Shown piece by piece: positions 19,086 to 27,852 of a DNA stretch of 64,000 bases. The stretch is from Janthinobacterium rivuli (GTDB lineage Bacteria; Pseudomonadota; Gammaproteobacteria; Burkholderiales; Burkholderiaceae_D): positions 186,001-250,000 of the forward strand of contig NZ_WFLJ01000002.1 in the NCBI RefSeq assembly GCF_009208735.1, written 5' to 3'. The translations under genes were made by a program, and so were the position numbers. The first letter of the stretch is position 1. Every line of letters starts with the position of its first letter. Under the pieces are notes generated by a model that searched no databases, had not been told where the DNA came from, and saw only the letters and a program-made list of their open reading frames with translations.

Positions 19086-19913
19086 ATGAAGCGAGCATCA
19101 GCGCCAGCGCGCAGCGACTGGGTCAAGTGCGCCGAACCGGTACAAGGGGTCGAACGCATCGAGGCGTGGTTCAAGGGCAAGGCCTATGCCATGCACCGCC
19201 ACGACACCTACGCCATCGGCCGCACGCTGGCGGGCGTGCAGCGTTTCAGCTACCGTCGCGGGCAGCGCGACAGCCTGCCCGGCAATACCATGATCCTGCA
19301 TCCCGACGAGGCGCACGATGGCCAGGCGGGCACCGACGCAGGCTTCCGTTACCGCATGCTGTATATCGAACCGGCGCTGTTCCAGGACGTGCTGGGCGGA
19401 CGCGCGCTGCCCTTCATCGAAGGAGGCGTGTCGACCGATCCCCGCCTGGCGGCCGCCACCTCCGCCTTGCTGCCGCACGACGGCCACCCGCTCGAAGCGC
19501 TGGAGCAGAGCGATGCGCTGGCCGAGCTGGCGCATGCGCTGGCGGCGGTGGCCGGCACGCCGGCTCGGCGCTTGCGAGGCGACTTCCTGGCGGCGCGCCG
19601 CGCGCGCGACTACCTGCAGGCGCACTGCACGCGGGCCGTCACCCTGGCGGAACTTGAAGCGGCAACGGGACGCGACCGCTGGAGCCTGTCGCACGACTTT
19701 CGCGTGTTCTATGGCACCAGCCCGTACCGCTATCTGACGATGCGGCGCCTGGAGATGGTGCGGCGCCTGCTGCTGGCAGGCGCCACGCTCGCATCGGCCG
19801 CCATGGCCGCGGGCTTCGCCGACCAGAGCCACATGACGCGGCATTTCCTGAAAACCCATGGACTGACGCCTGGCCGCTGGCTGCGCTACGCCGGCGGTAG
19901 CGTCAAGGGCTGA
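19086..19913 (+). CDS. AraC-family transcriptional regulator
   Basis: A 275-aa regulator. An N-terminal cupin-like effector domain of the AraC_binding type (HRHDTYAIGRTLAGVQRFSY, then a PDEAHDG turn) is followed by two helix-turn-helix motifs: TLAELEAATGRDRWSLSHDF and AAGFADQSHMTRHFLKTHGL. The end, TPGRWLRY, is standard for the family. It follows the porin gene by 83 bp on the same strand and is the probable local regulator of the amidohydrolase-porin unit. The inducer is unknown. Confidence 0.92.
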   Translation: MKRASAPARSDWVKCAEPVQGVERIEAWFKGKAYAMHRHDTYAIGRTLAGVQRFSYRRGQRDSLPGNTMILHPDEAHDGQAGTDAGFRYRMLYIEPALFQDVLGGRALPFIEGGVSTDPRLAAATSALLPHDGHPLEALEQSDALAELAHALAAVAGTPARRLRGDFLAARRARDYLQAHCTRAVTLAELEAATGRDRWSLSHDFRVFYGTSPYRYLTMRRLEMVRRLLLAGATLASAAMAAGFADQSHMTRHFLKTHGLTPGRWLRYAGGSVKG

Positions 19914-19990
19914 AAACACCCACGATCGTTCAATACGCCCCGCAAGTGCATGCGTATTCTGGCTGCATCGCCACTTGAACGGAGCACAGC

Positions 19991-20413
19991 ATGTCCACCA
20001 CCACCATCACTACCATCACCACGCGCGGCCAGGGCCAATCCATCGACCTGGCGGGCAAGGTCGCCCTGATTGACGGGCACTGGCAGCCGCGCGTCATCGC
20101 CGAAATGAATGACTACCAATTCAAGGTCGTCAAGGTACAGGGCGAATTCCAGTGGCACCGGCACGCCGATACGGACGAAACCTTTATTGTGCTGGAAGGG
20201 CAATTGCGCATCGCCCTGCGCGGCCCCGGCTACGCGGAAGGACACGCCGTCGTGCTGCGTGCCGGCCAGATGACGGTGGTGCCCAAGGGCGTCGAACATA
20301 AACCGTGCGCCATGGCCGAAACCAGGCTGCTGCTGATCGAGCCGCGCGGCGTGGTCAACACGGGCGACGGCGAGGCGGGCGAGCGCACGGTGGAAAACGA
20401 TCAGTGGATCTGA
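19991..20413 (+). CDS. Cupin-domain protein
   Basis: A 140-aa single-cupin protein. The metal-binding motif 1 is clear (WHRHADTDETFIVLEGQL), and motif 2 appears as PKGVEHKPCAM, giving the two His, Glu and second-motif His of a mononuclear metal site. The N-terminus is Thr-rich. GGAG lies upstream of the ATG. It could be a small dioxygenase, isomerase or sensor; the sequence does not decide. A bidirectional terminator follows 25 bp after the stop. Confidence 0.85.
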   Translation: MSTTTITTITTRGQGQSIDLAGKVALIDGHWQPRVIAEMNDYQFKVVKVQGEFQWHRHADTDETFIVLEGQLRIALRGPGYAEGHAVVLRAGQMTVVPKGVEHKPCAMAETRLLLIEPRGVVNTGDGEAGERTVENDQWI

Positions 20414-20437
20414 GCCGGGGAATGTGACAGACAACAA

Positions 20438-20471
20438 AAAACCCGCTGACTTTTGCAAGTGAGCGGGTTTT
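20438..20471. terminator. Bidirectional rho-independent terminator
   Basis: AAAACCCGCT (20438-20447) pairs with AGCGGGTTTT (20462-20471). The A-rich left and T-rich right flanks make it functional in both directions: for the cupin gene on plus and the tRNA on minus. Confidence 0.88.
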
Positions 20472-20482
20472 CTGATGAAACT

Positions 20483-20558
20483 TGGTGCCGTTGGCCGGAA
20501 TCGAACTGGCGACCTTCACATTACGAATGTGCTGCTCTACCAACTGAGCTACAACGGC
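20483..20558 (-). tRNA. tRNA-Thr (anticodon CGT)
   Basis: A 76-nt cloverleaf on the minus strand with encoded CCA. The acceptor arms GCCGTTG/CAACGGC pair perfectly, the D-arm is GCTCAGTTGGTAGAGC, the anticodon loop TTCGTAA gives anticodon CGT (codon ACG), and the T-loop is TTCGATT. The sequence resembles E. coli thrW. A terminator lies directly downstream. Confidence 0.95.
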
Positions 20559-20675
20559 GAAGACCCACATTCTACAAACAATGCACAAAATTTGCTAGTG
20601 TCAACGCGAACTTTTTTGCATTTTTTTAGCGGCCCGGCTGCGGGCCGCTCAAAATCGTGGAAAAGTGCGGCTTTT

Positions 20676-21677
20676 TTACTCCGCGTGGTAGGCCGTGACG
20701 CGGGCCACTTCGTCTTTCGAGCCGAGGAAGACGGGCACGCGCTGGTGCAGCTTATGCGGGGCGATGTCCATGATGCGCTGCTGGCCGTCGGTGGCCGCGC
20801 CGCCGGCTTGCTCGACGATGAAGGCCATCGGGTTCGCTTCGTACATCAGGCGCAGCTTGCCCGGCATCGAGGTGTCGCGCAGGTCGGCCGGGTACATGAA
20901 GATGCCGCCGCGGTTCAGGATGCGGTGCACGTCGGCCACCATCGAGGCGATCCAGCGCATGTTGAAATTGGTGCCGCGCGGGCCCGTGTCGCCGGCCAGC
21001 AGTTCGTCGACATAGCGTTTCACGGGCGGATGCCAGTGGCGCGCGTTCGACATGTTGATGGCAAATTCCTTCGTCGTCGGCGGAATCTGCATATTGCTTT
21101 GCGTGAGCACCCACGAACCCATCTCGCGGTCCAGGGTGAAGCAGTTCACGCCATTGCCGAAGGTCAGCACCAGCATGGTTTGCGGACCGTACACGGCGTA
21201 GCCGGCCGCCACTTGCTTGCTGCCCGCCTGCATGAAGTCCTGCTCGGTCGGCTGTCCCATGCCTTCCGGCGCTTTCAGCACCGAGAAGATGGTGCCGATG
21301 GAGACGTTGACGTCGATGTTAGACGAGCCGTCCAATGGGTCGAACAGCAGCATGTATTCGCCCTTCGGATAGCGGTTCGGGATCGGGTGGATCGATTCCA
21401 TCTCTTCCGACGCCATGGCCGCCAGGTGGCCGCCCCATTCGTTCGCTTCCAGCAGGATCTCGTTGGAGATGATGTCAAGCTTTTTCTGTACTTCGCCCTG
21501 CACGTTTTCCGTGTCGGCCGTGCCCAGCACTTCACCGAGCGCGCCCTTGCCGACGGCGTGGCTGATGGTTTTGCACGCGCGCGCGACGACTTCGATCAAC
21601 AGGCGCAGTTCGGCCGGAATGCTGTTGTTCGAGCGCTGCTCTTCAACCAGGTATTGCGTAAGACTGATGCGTTTCAT
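20676..21677 (-). CDS. fbp: Fructose-1,6-bisphosphatase class I
   Basis: A 333-aa gluconeogenic enzyme that removes the C1 phosphate from fructose-1,6-bisphosphate. The metal/substrate core [20 protein letters not shown] is intact, as are [19 protein letters not shown] and the C-terminal [15 protein letters not shown] with ATDGQQRIM. The length is normal. It lies 34 bp downstream of pepN on the same strand, so the two are likely co-transcribed. Confidence 0.97.
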   Translation of the reverse strand: MKRISLTQYLVEEQRSNNSIPAELRLLIEVVARACKTISHAVGKGALGEVLGTADTENVQGEVQKKLDIISNEILLEANEWGGHLAAMASEEMESIHPIPNRYPKGEYMLLFDPLDGSSNIDVNVSIGTIFSVLKAPEGMGQPTEQDFMQAGSKQVAAGYAVYGPQTMLVLTFGNGVNCFTLDREMGSWVLTQSNMQIPPTTKEFAINMSNARHWHPPVKRYVDELLAGDTGPRGTNFNMRWIASMVADVHRILNRGGIFMYPADLRDTSMPGKLRLMYEANPMAFIVEQAGGAATDGQQRIMDIAPHKLHQRVPVFLGSKDEVARVTAYHAE

Positions 21678-21711
21678 GAATTCCCTTTTGTTTGAATGAG
21701 TGATTGCGGTG

Positions 21712-24366
21712 TTAATTGGCCAATGCCTTGCTGACGACTTCCATCACGTCATTCGACAGGCTGGCCTGGCCGGCGACTTTTTCCAGCGCGTCGCGCATGT
21801 GGCTTTGCAGCGCGGGCACGTAACGGCGCCAGCGGTCCATCGATCGCGCCAGGCGCGCGGCCACCTGCGGGTTCAGGGCGTCGAGCGCGATGACTTGCTC
21901 GGCCCAGAAGGCGTAGCCGCTGCCGTCAGCCGCATGAAACTGCGACGGATTGCCGTTGGTGAAATTGAAGATCAGGCTGCGCGCGCGGTTCGGATTCTTC
22001 AGGGTGAAGGCCGGATGCGTCATCAGCTGGCGCACGGCTTGCACGTCGGTCGCTGGCGCCGCCGCCTGCATGGCGAACCACTTGTCGACCACCAGCGCTT
22101 CATTCTCGAAATCGGCATAGAAACTGGCCAGGGCGGCCTGTGCATGCGCTGCGGAACCCGAATGTATCAGGGCGCCCAGGGCGGCCGCGCGGTCCGTCAT
22201 GTTGCCGGCGCCGTCGAACTGCCGCTGCGCCAGGGCCAGCTCTTGCGCCTCCGGCGCGATCAGCAGATAGGACAGGGCCAGGTTTTTCAAGGCGCGCTTG
22301 CCGGCCGACAGGGCGTCGGGACTGTATTCGCCCGGCGTCTGGTTGGCGTGGTATTGCGCCAGCAATTCAGGCTTCAGGGCTGCCGCGATGGTGCGGCGCA
22401 TGAACTGGCGCGCCGCATGGATCGCCTGCGGGTCGACTTGCGCCATGCGCTCGGCGATGATGGTTTCCGACGGCAGGATCAGGGCCAGCTCGCGGAAGGC
22501 GGGATCGAGCGTCTCGTCGGCCAGCAGGGCGCGCTGCGCCTCGATGAAGGTATCGTCCAGCGCCAGGGTCTCTCCGGCGGCGACGGCGCCCGTGAGCTTG
22601 AGCAGACGCTCCATGGCCAGACGCTGGCCCGCTTCCCAGCGGTTGACCGGGTCGCTGTCATGGCGGAACAGGTGCAGCAGCTCGGCGTCGGTGTAATCGT
22701 ATTCCAGCACCACCGGCGCGGAAAAGTCGCGCAGCAGCGACGGCACGGGGGCTTCGGTCACGTGCGTGAAGCGGAAGGTTTGCGACGCTTCGGTCAATTC
22801 CAGCACGACGCTGGTGGCACCATTCGATGCCACTCCGTCGACGTGCAGCGGCAGGTCGCGGCCATCCGCTGCCAGCAAGCCGACGGTGACGGGAATGTGG
22901 AACGGCAGTTTTTTCGGCTGGCCCGGCGTGGCGGGGCAGCTTTGCGACAGGGTCAGTTCAAACGTCTGGCTGGCGGCGTCGTAGCGCGTGGAAGCGGCCA
23001 CCACCGGCGTGCCGGCCTGGCTGTACCAGCGCTCGAACTGGCTGAAGTCGCGGCCATTCGCGTCGGCCATGGCGGCGCGGAAGTCGTCGCACTGGACGGC
23101 CTGGCCATCGTGGCGCTCGAAGTACAGGTCCATGCCCTTGCGGAAACCGTCGCGGCCCACCAGGGTCTGGTACATGCGCACCACTTCGGCGCCTTTTTCG
23201 TAGATCGTGACCGTGTAAAAGTTATTGATTTCGACGAAGGAATCGGGACGCACGGGATGCGCCATCGGACCGGCGTCTTCGGGGAACTGCGCCTGGCGCA
23301 AGGTGCGCACCTGGTCGATGCGCGTGACGGCGCGGCCCGTGTCCGTGCCGATCATGTCGGCCGAAAATTCCTGGTCGCGGAACACCGTCAAGCCTTCTTT
23401 CAGCGACAACTGGAACCAGTCGCGGCACGTCACGCGGTTGCCGGTCCAGTTATGGAAGTATTCGTGGCCCACCACCGCTTCGATGCCCGCGTAATCGACG
23501 TCGGTCGCCACGCGCGGATTGGCCAGCACATACTTGGTATTGAAGATGTTCAGCCCCTTGTTTTCCATCGCGCCCATGTTGAAGTCGCCCACGGCGACGA
23601 TCATGAAGCGGTCCAGGTCAAGTTCCAGGCCGAAGCGCTCCTCGTCCCAGCGGATCGAGTTTTTCAGCGACTGCATGGCGTAGTCGGTTTTATCGAGGTT
23701 GCCGTCTTCCACCCACACCTGCAGCAGCACTTCGCGGCCCGACTTCAGGGTGTAGCGCTCTTCCTGGCACACCAGGCGCGCCGCCACCAGGGCGAACAGA
23801 TAGGACGGCTTCTTGAACGGGTCTTCCCACTTGGCGTAATGGCGGCCATCACCGAGGTCGCCCTCTTCGATCAGATTGCCGTTCGATAGCAGCACCGGAT
23901 AGTGTTCCTTGTCGGCGCGCAGCATGACCGTGTACTTGGCCATCACGTCCGGGCGGTCCGGGAAGAAGGTGATGCGGCGGAAGCCTTCCGCTTCGCACTG
24001 CGTGAAGAAATTGTGGTTCGACACGTACAGGCCGGACAGCGACGTATTGTCTTGCGGCGCCAGCACGGTCTCGATATCGAGTTCGACGTCGTCGGGCGCC
24101 TTGGGGATGGTCAGCATGCCGGGCGTCAGCTTGTACTGCGATGGTTTCAGCACCTTGCCATTGAGGCGCACCATCACCAGTTCGATGTGTTCGCCGTGCA
24201 ATTCGATGCTGCGGCTGCCGCTGGCCGGGTTGTGGCGCATTTGAATCCGGCTCGCCACCACTGTGCGGGCGGGATCGAGATCGAAACCAAGTTCGACGCT
24301 GTCGACCAGGAAGCTGGGCGGCGTGTAATCTTTGCGGTAAATCGTCTGAGGGCTGTCTGTGCGCAT
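21712..24366 (-). CDS. pepN: Aminopeptidase N (M1 family)
   Basis: An 884-aa cytoplasmic zinc aminopeptidase that releases N-terminal residues from peptides. The exopeptidase signature [12 protein letters not shown] and the zinc motif [14 protein letters not shown] with downstream Glu in [14 protein letters not shown] are complete. The length and the C-terminal helical domain (ending [12 protein letters not shown]) match the proteobacterial PepN type. It precedes fbp by 34 bp. Confidence 0.97.
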   Translation of the reverse strand: MRTDSPQTIYRKDYTPPSFLVDSVELGFDLDPARTVVASRIQMRHNPASGSRSIELHGEHIELVMVRLNGKVLKPSQYKLTPGMLTIPKAPDDVELDIETVLAPQDNTSLSGLYVSNHNFFTQCEAEGFRRITFFPDRPDVMAKYTVMLRADKEHYPVLLSNGNLIEEGDLGDGRHYAKWEDPFKKPSYLFALVAARLVCQEERYTLKSGREVLLQVWVEDGNLDKTDYAMQSLKNSIRWDEERFGLELDLDRFMIVAVGDFNMGAMENKGLNIFNTKYVLANPRVATDVDYAGIEAVVGHEYFHNWTGNRVTCRDWFQLSLKEGLTVFRDQEFSADMIGTDTGRAVTRIDQVRTLRQAQFPEDAGPMAHPVRPDSFVEINNFYTVTIYEKGAEVVRMYQTLVGRDGFRKGMDLYFERHDGQAVQCDDFRAAMADANGRDFSQFERWYSQAGTPVVAASTRYDAASQTFELTLSQSCPATPGQPKKLPFHIPVTVGLLAADGRDLPLHVDGVASNGATSVVLELTEASQTFRFTHVTEAPVPSLLRDFSAPVVLEYDYTDAELLHLFRHDSDPVNRWEAGQRLAMERLLKLTGAVAAGETLALDDTFIEAQRALLADETLDPAFRELALILPSETIIAERMAQVDPQAIHAARQFMRRTIAAALKPELLAQYHANQTPGEYSPDALSAGKRALKNLALSYLLIAPEAQELALAQRQFDGAGNMTDRAAALGALIHSGSAAHAQAALASFYADFENEALVVDKWFAMQAAAPATDVQAVRQLMTHPAFTLKNPNRARSLIFNFTNGNPSQFHAADGSGYAFWAEQVIALDALNPQVAARLARSMDRWRRYVPALQSHMRDALEKVAGQASLSNDVMEVVSKALAN

Positions 24367-24517
24367 AGGGATTGGGGTGGGAGCGGAGGCAAAAGCCTAT
24401 TTTACCAACACCAGCCCCCGATAGTCGCGATTCAGCTCAGGAATGTTGGATTCCCTTACACGCGGACATGCCAGGTAACATTCTGTAATAATGCATGGAA
24501 ACAAATAGAACTATTCT

Positions 24518-24523
24518 TATAAT
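24518..24523 (+). promoter_or_regulatory. Candidate -10 box for the DUF4136 lipoprotein gene
   Basis: A perfect TATAAT lies 41 bp before the ATG in an AT-rich stretch that contrasts with the surroundings. No good -35 hexamer is spaced correctly, so the promoter may rely on an activator or an alternative sigma factor. Confidence 0.45.
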
Positions 24524-24563
24524 ACTAGGCGATGAATTGCGTCTACTATCAGGAGATCATGCG

Positions 24564-25193
24564 ATGAAACGATATCTCACCATCATGATGGCCGCATTGA
24601 CCGTGTTGCTGACCGGATGCGCCACCACCATACGCAGCGACGTGACCGTATTCCATGAGTGGCCTGCGCAACTGCAGGACAAATCGTATGCGTTTGAAGC
24701 GCCAGCGGCGGAAGACGACACGCTGGAATACCGCAGCTACCAGAACCTGGTGCGCGCGGAACTGGCCAAGCACGGCTTCGGCGAAGCTTCCGGCCCGGCG
24801 GCGGCCAATTTGCGCGTGGCCATGAATTTTTCCACCGTCGACTATCCTGAGCGCGTGCTGCAAACCACCGATCCGTTCTGGTATGGCCCAGGCTACTGGC
24901 CTGGCCGCTACGGCTACCGCTATGGCGCGTGGCCAGGCTATGGCCGCTTTGGCTACACCCCCTACTGGTATGGTCCGATGGACGTGGAAGAAAGCGTGCG
25001 CCATAAATACGAGCGCGAATTGCGCGTGACGATCAATGACCGCCACGGCAAGAAACTGTACGACGTGACCGTGCAATCGACCAGCAACAAGCGCGCCACG
25101 TCGCAAGTGATGCCGGCCATGGTGGCCAGCGCCTTTGCCGACTTCCCCGGCCAGAGCGGCGTCCCTCGTAAAGTGGAAGTAAAAATAGAGTAA
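24564..25193 (+). CDS. DUF4136 lipoprotein
   Basis: A 209-aa predicted lipoprotein. The signal MKRYLTIMMAALTVLLTGCA ends in a lipobox with Cys at residue 19. The mature part has the DUF4136 start (SDVTVFHEWP), a Tyr/Gly/Trp-rich middle (residues about 110-140) and the end region NDRHGKKLYDVTVQSTS. AGGAGA precedes the ATG. Family members are small envelope proteins of unknown role. A strong terminator follows within 20 bp of the stop. Confidence 0.88.
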   Translation: MKRYLTIMMAALTVLLTGCATTIRSDVTVFHEWPAQLQDKSYAFEAPAAEDDTLEYRSYQNLVRAELAKHGFGEASGPAAANLRVAMNFSTVDYPERVLQTTDPFWYGPGYWPGRYGYRYGAWPGYGRFGYTPYWYGPMDVEESVRHKYERELRVTINDRHGKKLYDVTVQSTSNKRATSQVMPAMVASAFADFPGQSGVPRKVEVKIE

Positions 25194-25210
25194 AGACGCG
25201 GCAATACAAA

Positions 25211-25248
25211 AAACCGGCTGGTGCAGCGATGCGCCAGCCGGTTTTTTT
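25211..25248 (+). terminator. Rho-independent terminator after DUF4136 gene
   Basis: AAACCGGCTGG (25211-25221) pairs with CCAGCCGGTTT (25234-25244), and a run of T residues follows. The flanking A-run on the left makes it possibly bidirectional, serving the opposite-strand 39-aa gene too. Confidence 0.9.
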
Positions 25249-25265
25249 ATGTCTGCGTTTTATGC

Positions 25266-25385
25266 CTATGAGTAATACGCCTCGGCGGCAAAGGTGAGCG
25301 CGCCGATCAGGGCCACGGCCAACAACAGCACGATCAGCAGGCGGCCGAACTTCGGCGTACCGTCTCTTTCGCTGCCGCCGCTCAT
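25266..25385 (-). CDS. 39-aa single-pass membrane peptide coupled to quinone reductase
   Basis: A small gene starting MSGGSERDGTPKFGR, followed by one hydrophobic helix (LLIVLLLAVALIGALTFAA) and the end EAYYS. The ATG overlaps the TGA of the quinone oxidoreductase gene (ATGA), so its translation is probably coupled to that gene. It ends just before a terminator. I do not recognise a family. It may tether or modulate the enzyme at the membrane, but that is inference. Confidence 0.6.
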   Translation of the reverse strand: MSGGSERDGTPKFGRLLIVLLLAVALIGALTFAAEAYYS

Positions 25386-26371
25386 GGCACGATGATGGTC
25401 GAGCCGGTCGTCTTGCGCCCTTCCAGGTCCATGTGCGCCTGGGCGATATGGGCCAGGCCGTAGCGCTGGTTGATCTCGATCTGCACTTCGCCGCTGCTGA
25501 CGACGCCGAACAGCGAGGTGGCCATCTCTTCCAGGTTGGCGCGGTTCGAGGCATAGCTGAACAGGGCTGGACGCGTGAGGAAGAGCGAGCCGCGCGACGC
25601 CAGCTCGCCGAGCGTGAAGGCCGGCACGGGACCGGACGCGTTGCCGAAGCTGACCATCATGCCCAGCGGCGCCAGGCAGTCGAGCGAGCCCGTAAACGTA
25701 TCCTTGCCGATGGAATCGTAGACAACAGAGACACCCTTGCCGCCCGTGATCTCGCGCACGCGCTCGACGAAGTTTTCCGTGTTGTAGTTGATGACGTGGG
25801 CCGCGCCATGCGCCTTGGCCAGCGCCGCCTTTTCATCGGAGCCGGCCGTGCCGATCAGGTTCACGCCCAGCACCTTCGCCCACTGGCAGGCGATCAGGCC
25901 CACGCCGCCCGCGGCCGCATGGAACAGGATGGTGTCGCCCGCCTTCAGGGCCACCGTGCGGTGGAACAGGTATTGCACCGTCAAGCCTTGCAGCATCATG
26001 GCGGCGGCCGTGTCGAAACCGATGCGCTCGGGCAGCACCAGCAGCAGGGCCGCCGGCAGGTTGCGCTGCTGCGCGTAGGCGCCATTGATGCGCGCCGCAT
26101 ACGCCACGCGGTCGCCCACCTTGACTTCCGTGACGCCCTCGCCCACCGCCTCGACGATGCCCGCGCCCTCGACGCCGAGGCCATTGGGCAGCGGCTGCGG
26201 GTACAGGCCCGTGCGGAAATACACGTCGATGAAATTGAGGCCGATGGCCTCGTGTTTCACGCGCGCCTCGCCCGGGCCGGGCGGCGGCAGTTCCACGTCC
26301 ACGTATTCCATCACGTCCGGGCCGCCCACGCGCTGTACGCGGATGGCCTTGGTGGTAATCGTTGCACTCAT
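25382..26371 (-). CDS. qorA: NADPH:quinone oxidoreductase (zinc-independent MDR)
   Basis: A 329-aa medium-chain dehydrogenase/reductase of the QOR type. Features are the N-terminal GroES-like domain (GLNFIDVYFRTGLYPQPLPN), the nucleotide-binding motif HAAAGGVGLIACQWAKVLG, and the conserved late segment MMSFGNASGPVPAF-like (seen as MMVSFGNASGPVPAF). Zinc ligands are absent, as expected. The start at 26371 has GAGGAG upstream. It reduces quinones with NADPH in the cytoplasm. Its stop overlaps the small membrane peptide gene. Confidence 0.92.
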   Translation of the reverse strand: MSATITTKAIRVQRVGGPDVMEYVDVELPPPGPGEARVKHEAIGLNFIDVYFRTGLYPQPLPNGLGVEGAGIVEAVGEGVTEVKVGDRVAYAARINGAYAQQRNLPAALLLVLPERIGFDTAAAMMLQGLTVQYLFHRTVALKAGDTILFHAAAGGVGLIACQWAKVLGVNLIGTAGSDEKAALAKAHGAAHVINYNTENFVERVREITGGKGVSVVYDSIGKDTFTGSLDCLAPLGMMVSFGNASGPVPAFTLGELASRGSLFLTRPALFSYASNRANLEEMATSLFGVVSSGEVQIEINQRYGLAHIAQAHMDLEGRKTTGSTIIVP

Positions 26372-26394
26372 GCTCTTCTCCTCGTCTGGATGAA

Positions 26395-26784
26395 TCAGGC
26401 GGCCACGTTGGCCCGCGCCTGCAGTTGCGACAGCACCAGGTGCGCCGATGACAGATTCGTCGCGCACGCCACGTTATGCACGTCGCAGGCGCGCACCAAG
26501 GCATTGATGTCCGGCTCGTGCGGCTGCGGCGTCATCGGGTCGCGCAGGAAGATCACGCAATCGATCAAGCCTTCCACCAGCAGCGAGCCGATCTGCAAGT
26601 CGCCGCCGAACGGCCCCGAATGCTTGCGTTCGACGGCCAGGCCCAGTTCATTGATCAGGCGGCCGCCCGTGGTGCCCGTGGCCGACAGTTCGCAACCCTT
26701 CAAAAAGTCCAGGTATTCGCCCGCCAGGGTAATCATGTCATCTTTTTTCTTGTCGTGGGCAATCAGGGCGATGCGTGTTTTCAT
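26395..26784 (-). CDS. mgsA: Methylglyoxal synthase
   Basis: A 129-aa enzyme converting dihydroxyacetone phosphate to methylglyoxal, an overflow route of glycolysis. Signatures include [13 protein letters not shown], the phosphate loop [20 protein letters not shown], the catalytic-Asp region [18 protein letters not shown] and the final [11 protein letters not shown]. The start at 26784 (MKTRIAL) matches family convention; an in-frame ATG at 26796 is possible. It lies 24 bp upstream of the quinone reductase, probably in the same operon. Confidence 0.95.
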   Translation of the reverse strand: MKTRIALIAHDKKKDDMITLAGEYLDFLKGCELSATGTTGGRLINELGLAVERKHSGPFGGDLQIGSLLVEGLIDCVIFLRDPMTPQPHEPDINALVRACDVHNVACATNLSSAHLVLSQLQARANVAA

Positions 26785-26813
26785 GGTGAGGACCATTTCA
26801 GTGGGTGGAGGAA

Positions 26814-27734
26814 TTATTTCTTTTTCGACAGCAAGTAAATACCGGCCAGGACCAGGCTGGTGCCAGCCAGCTGCCAGTTGGTGATCGGTTCATCGAGGAT
26901 CAAGGCGCCCAGGAACAGGGTCGACACGGGGCCGATCATGCCCGCCTGCGAGGCGACGGGCGCGCCGATGCGCTCGACGGCGATCATCGTCATGAAGACG
27001 GGCATCACCGTGCAAAAGATGCCATTAAGCAAGGACAAGCCATACACGGGCATGGGCTGAATCAGCAGCTCGACGGGACGCAAAATGAAAAATTGGGCGA
27101 TGCAGGCAAAGCTGGCCACGCACATCGCGTAGGAAACGAGCCGCATGGAGCCGATGCGTTTCACCAGCTCGCCCGAGCCCAGCAGATACACGGCATACGA
27201 GCAGGCCGAGCCCAGCACGAGAGTCGATCCGAGCGCCACATTGCTGGCGCCGCCCTGCAAGTCGTGCACGAACACCAGCACGATGCCGCAATACGAGGTC
27301 AGCAAGGCCAGCCACTGCAAGCGGCTGATGCGCTGCTTGAAGTACACGGTGGTAATCAGGAGCACGAAGGTGGGCGTGAGGAACAGGATCAGCCGCTCCA
27401 GGCCCACGGAAATATATTGCAGGCCAAGAAAATCCAGATAGCTGGACAGATAATAGCCGACGAGGCCCAGCCCGACCAGGCGCCAACGGTCGCTGTTTGA
27501 TAACGGCGGCTCCGTGCGCATCTGCCAGTACGCGATGACGGCGAACACGGGCAGCGAAAAGATCATCCTGAAGGCGATCAGGGTGACGGCGTCGATCTGG
27601 TAGCGGTACAGCAGCTTGGCGACGATGGCCTTGGTGGAAAACAGCACCGCCCCGCCCACGGCGATGGCCAGGCCACCGAGGTAGACGGAACGGGGAAGCG
27701 ATACTGAAGTTGCTTGCGGGGAACTGGAGCTCAT
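26814..27734 (-). CDS. EamA/DMT-family transporter
   Basis: A 306-aa inner-membrane protein with ten hydrophobic segments arranged as two EamA repeats, for example [20 protein letters not shown] in the first and a second half ending [20 protein letters not shown]. This is the drug/metabolite exporter plan. The substrate is unknown. The ATG at 27734 is preferred; 27752 is an in-frame alternative. It is followed by mgsA and qorA on the same strand. Confidence 0.88.
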   Translation of the reverse strand: MSSSSPQATSVSLPRSVYLGGLAIAVGGAVLFSTKAIVAKLLYRYQIDAVTLIAFRMIFSLPVFAVIAYWQMRTEPPLSNSDRWRLVGLGLVGYYLSSYLDFLGLQYISVGLERLILFLTPTFVLLITTVYFKQRISRLQWLALLTSYCGIVLVFVHDLQGGASNVALGSTLVLGSACSYAVYLLGSGELVKRIGSMRLVSYAMCVASFACIAQFFILRPVELLIQPMPVYGLSLLNGIFCTVMPVFMTMIAVERIGAPVASQAGMIGPVSTLFLGALILDEPITNWQLAGTSLVLAGIYLLSKKK

Positions 27735-27789
27735 GCCCAGATTGTAAGGCAAAAGCGACAGGCGGCTGATAAGCCCAGCGGCAAAAACC

Positions 27790-27816
27790 GGGGTCGGACC
27801 CTGAGGGTCCGACCCC
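27790..27816. repeat. Intergenic palindrome with 12-bp GC-rich arms
   Basis: GGGGTCGGACCC and GGGTCCGACCCC form a perfect 12-bp stem with loop TGA. It lies between the EamA gene start and the PhoD gene stop. Palindromes of this kind recur in Oxalobacteraceae intergenic DNA as I recall; I found only one copy here, so the repeat status is partly from background knowledge. It could also terminate transcription. Confidence 0.6.
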
Positions 27817-27852
27817 AGCCCTTGCTTTGGGCTTGACGTTTAATAAATAATA

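Noticed and set aside
21700..23889. 729-codon frame antisense to pepN
   Set aside because: The same effect of high GC third positions; the product has no family features and pepN is unambiguous.
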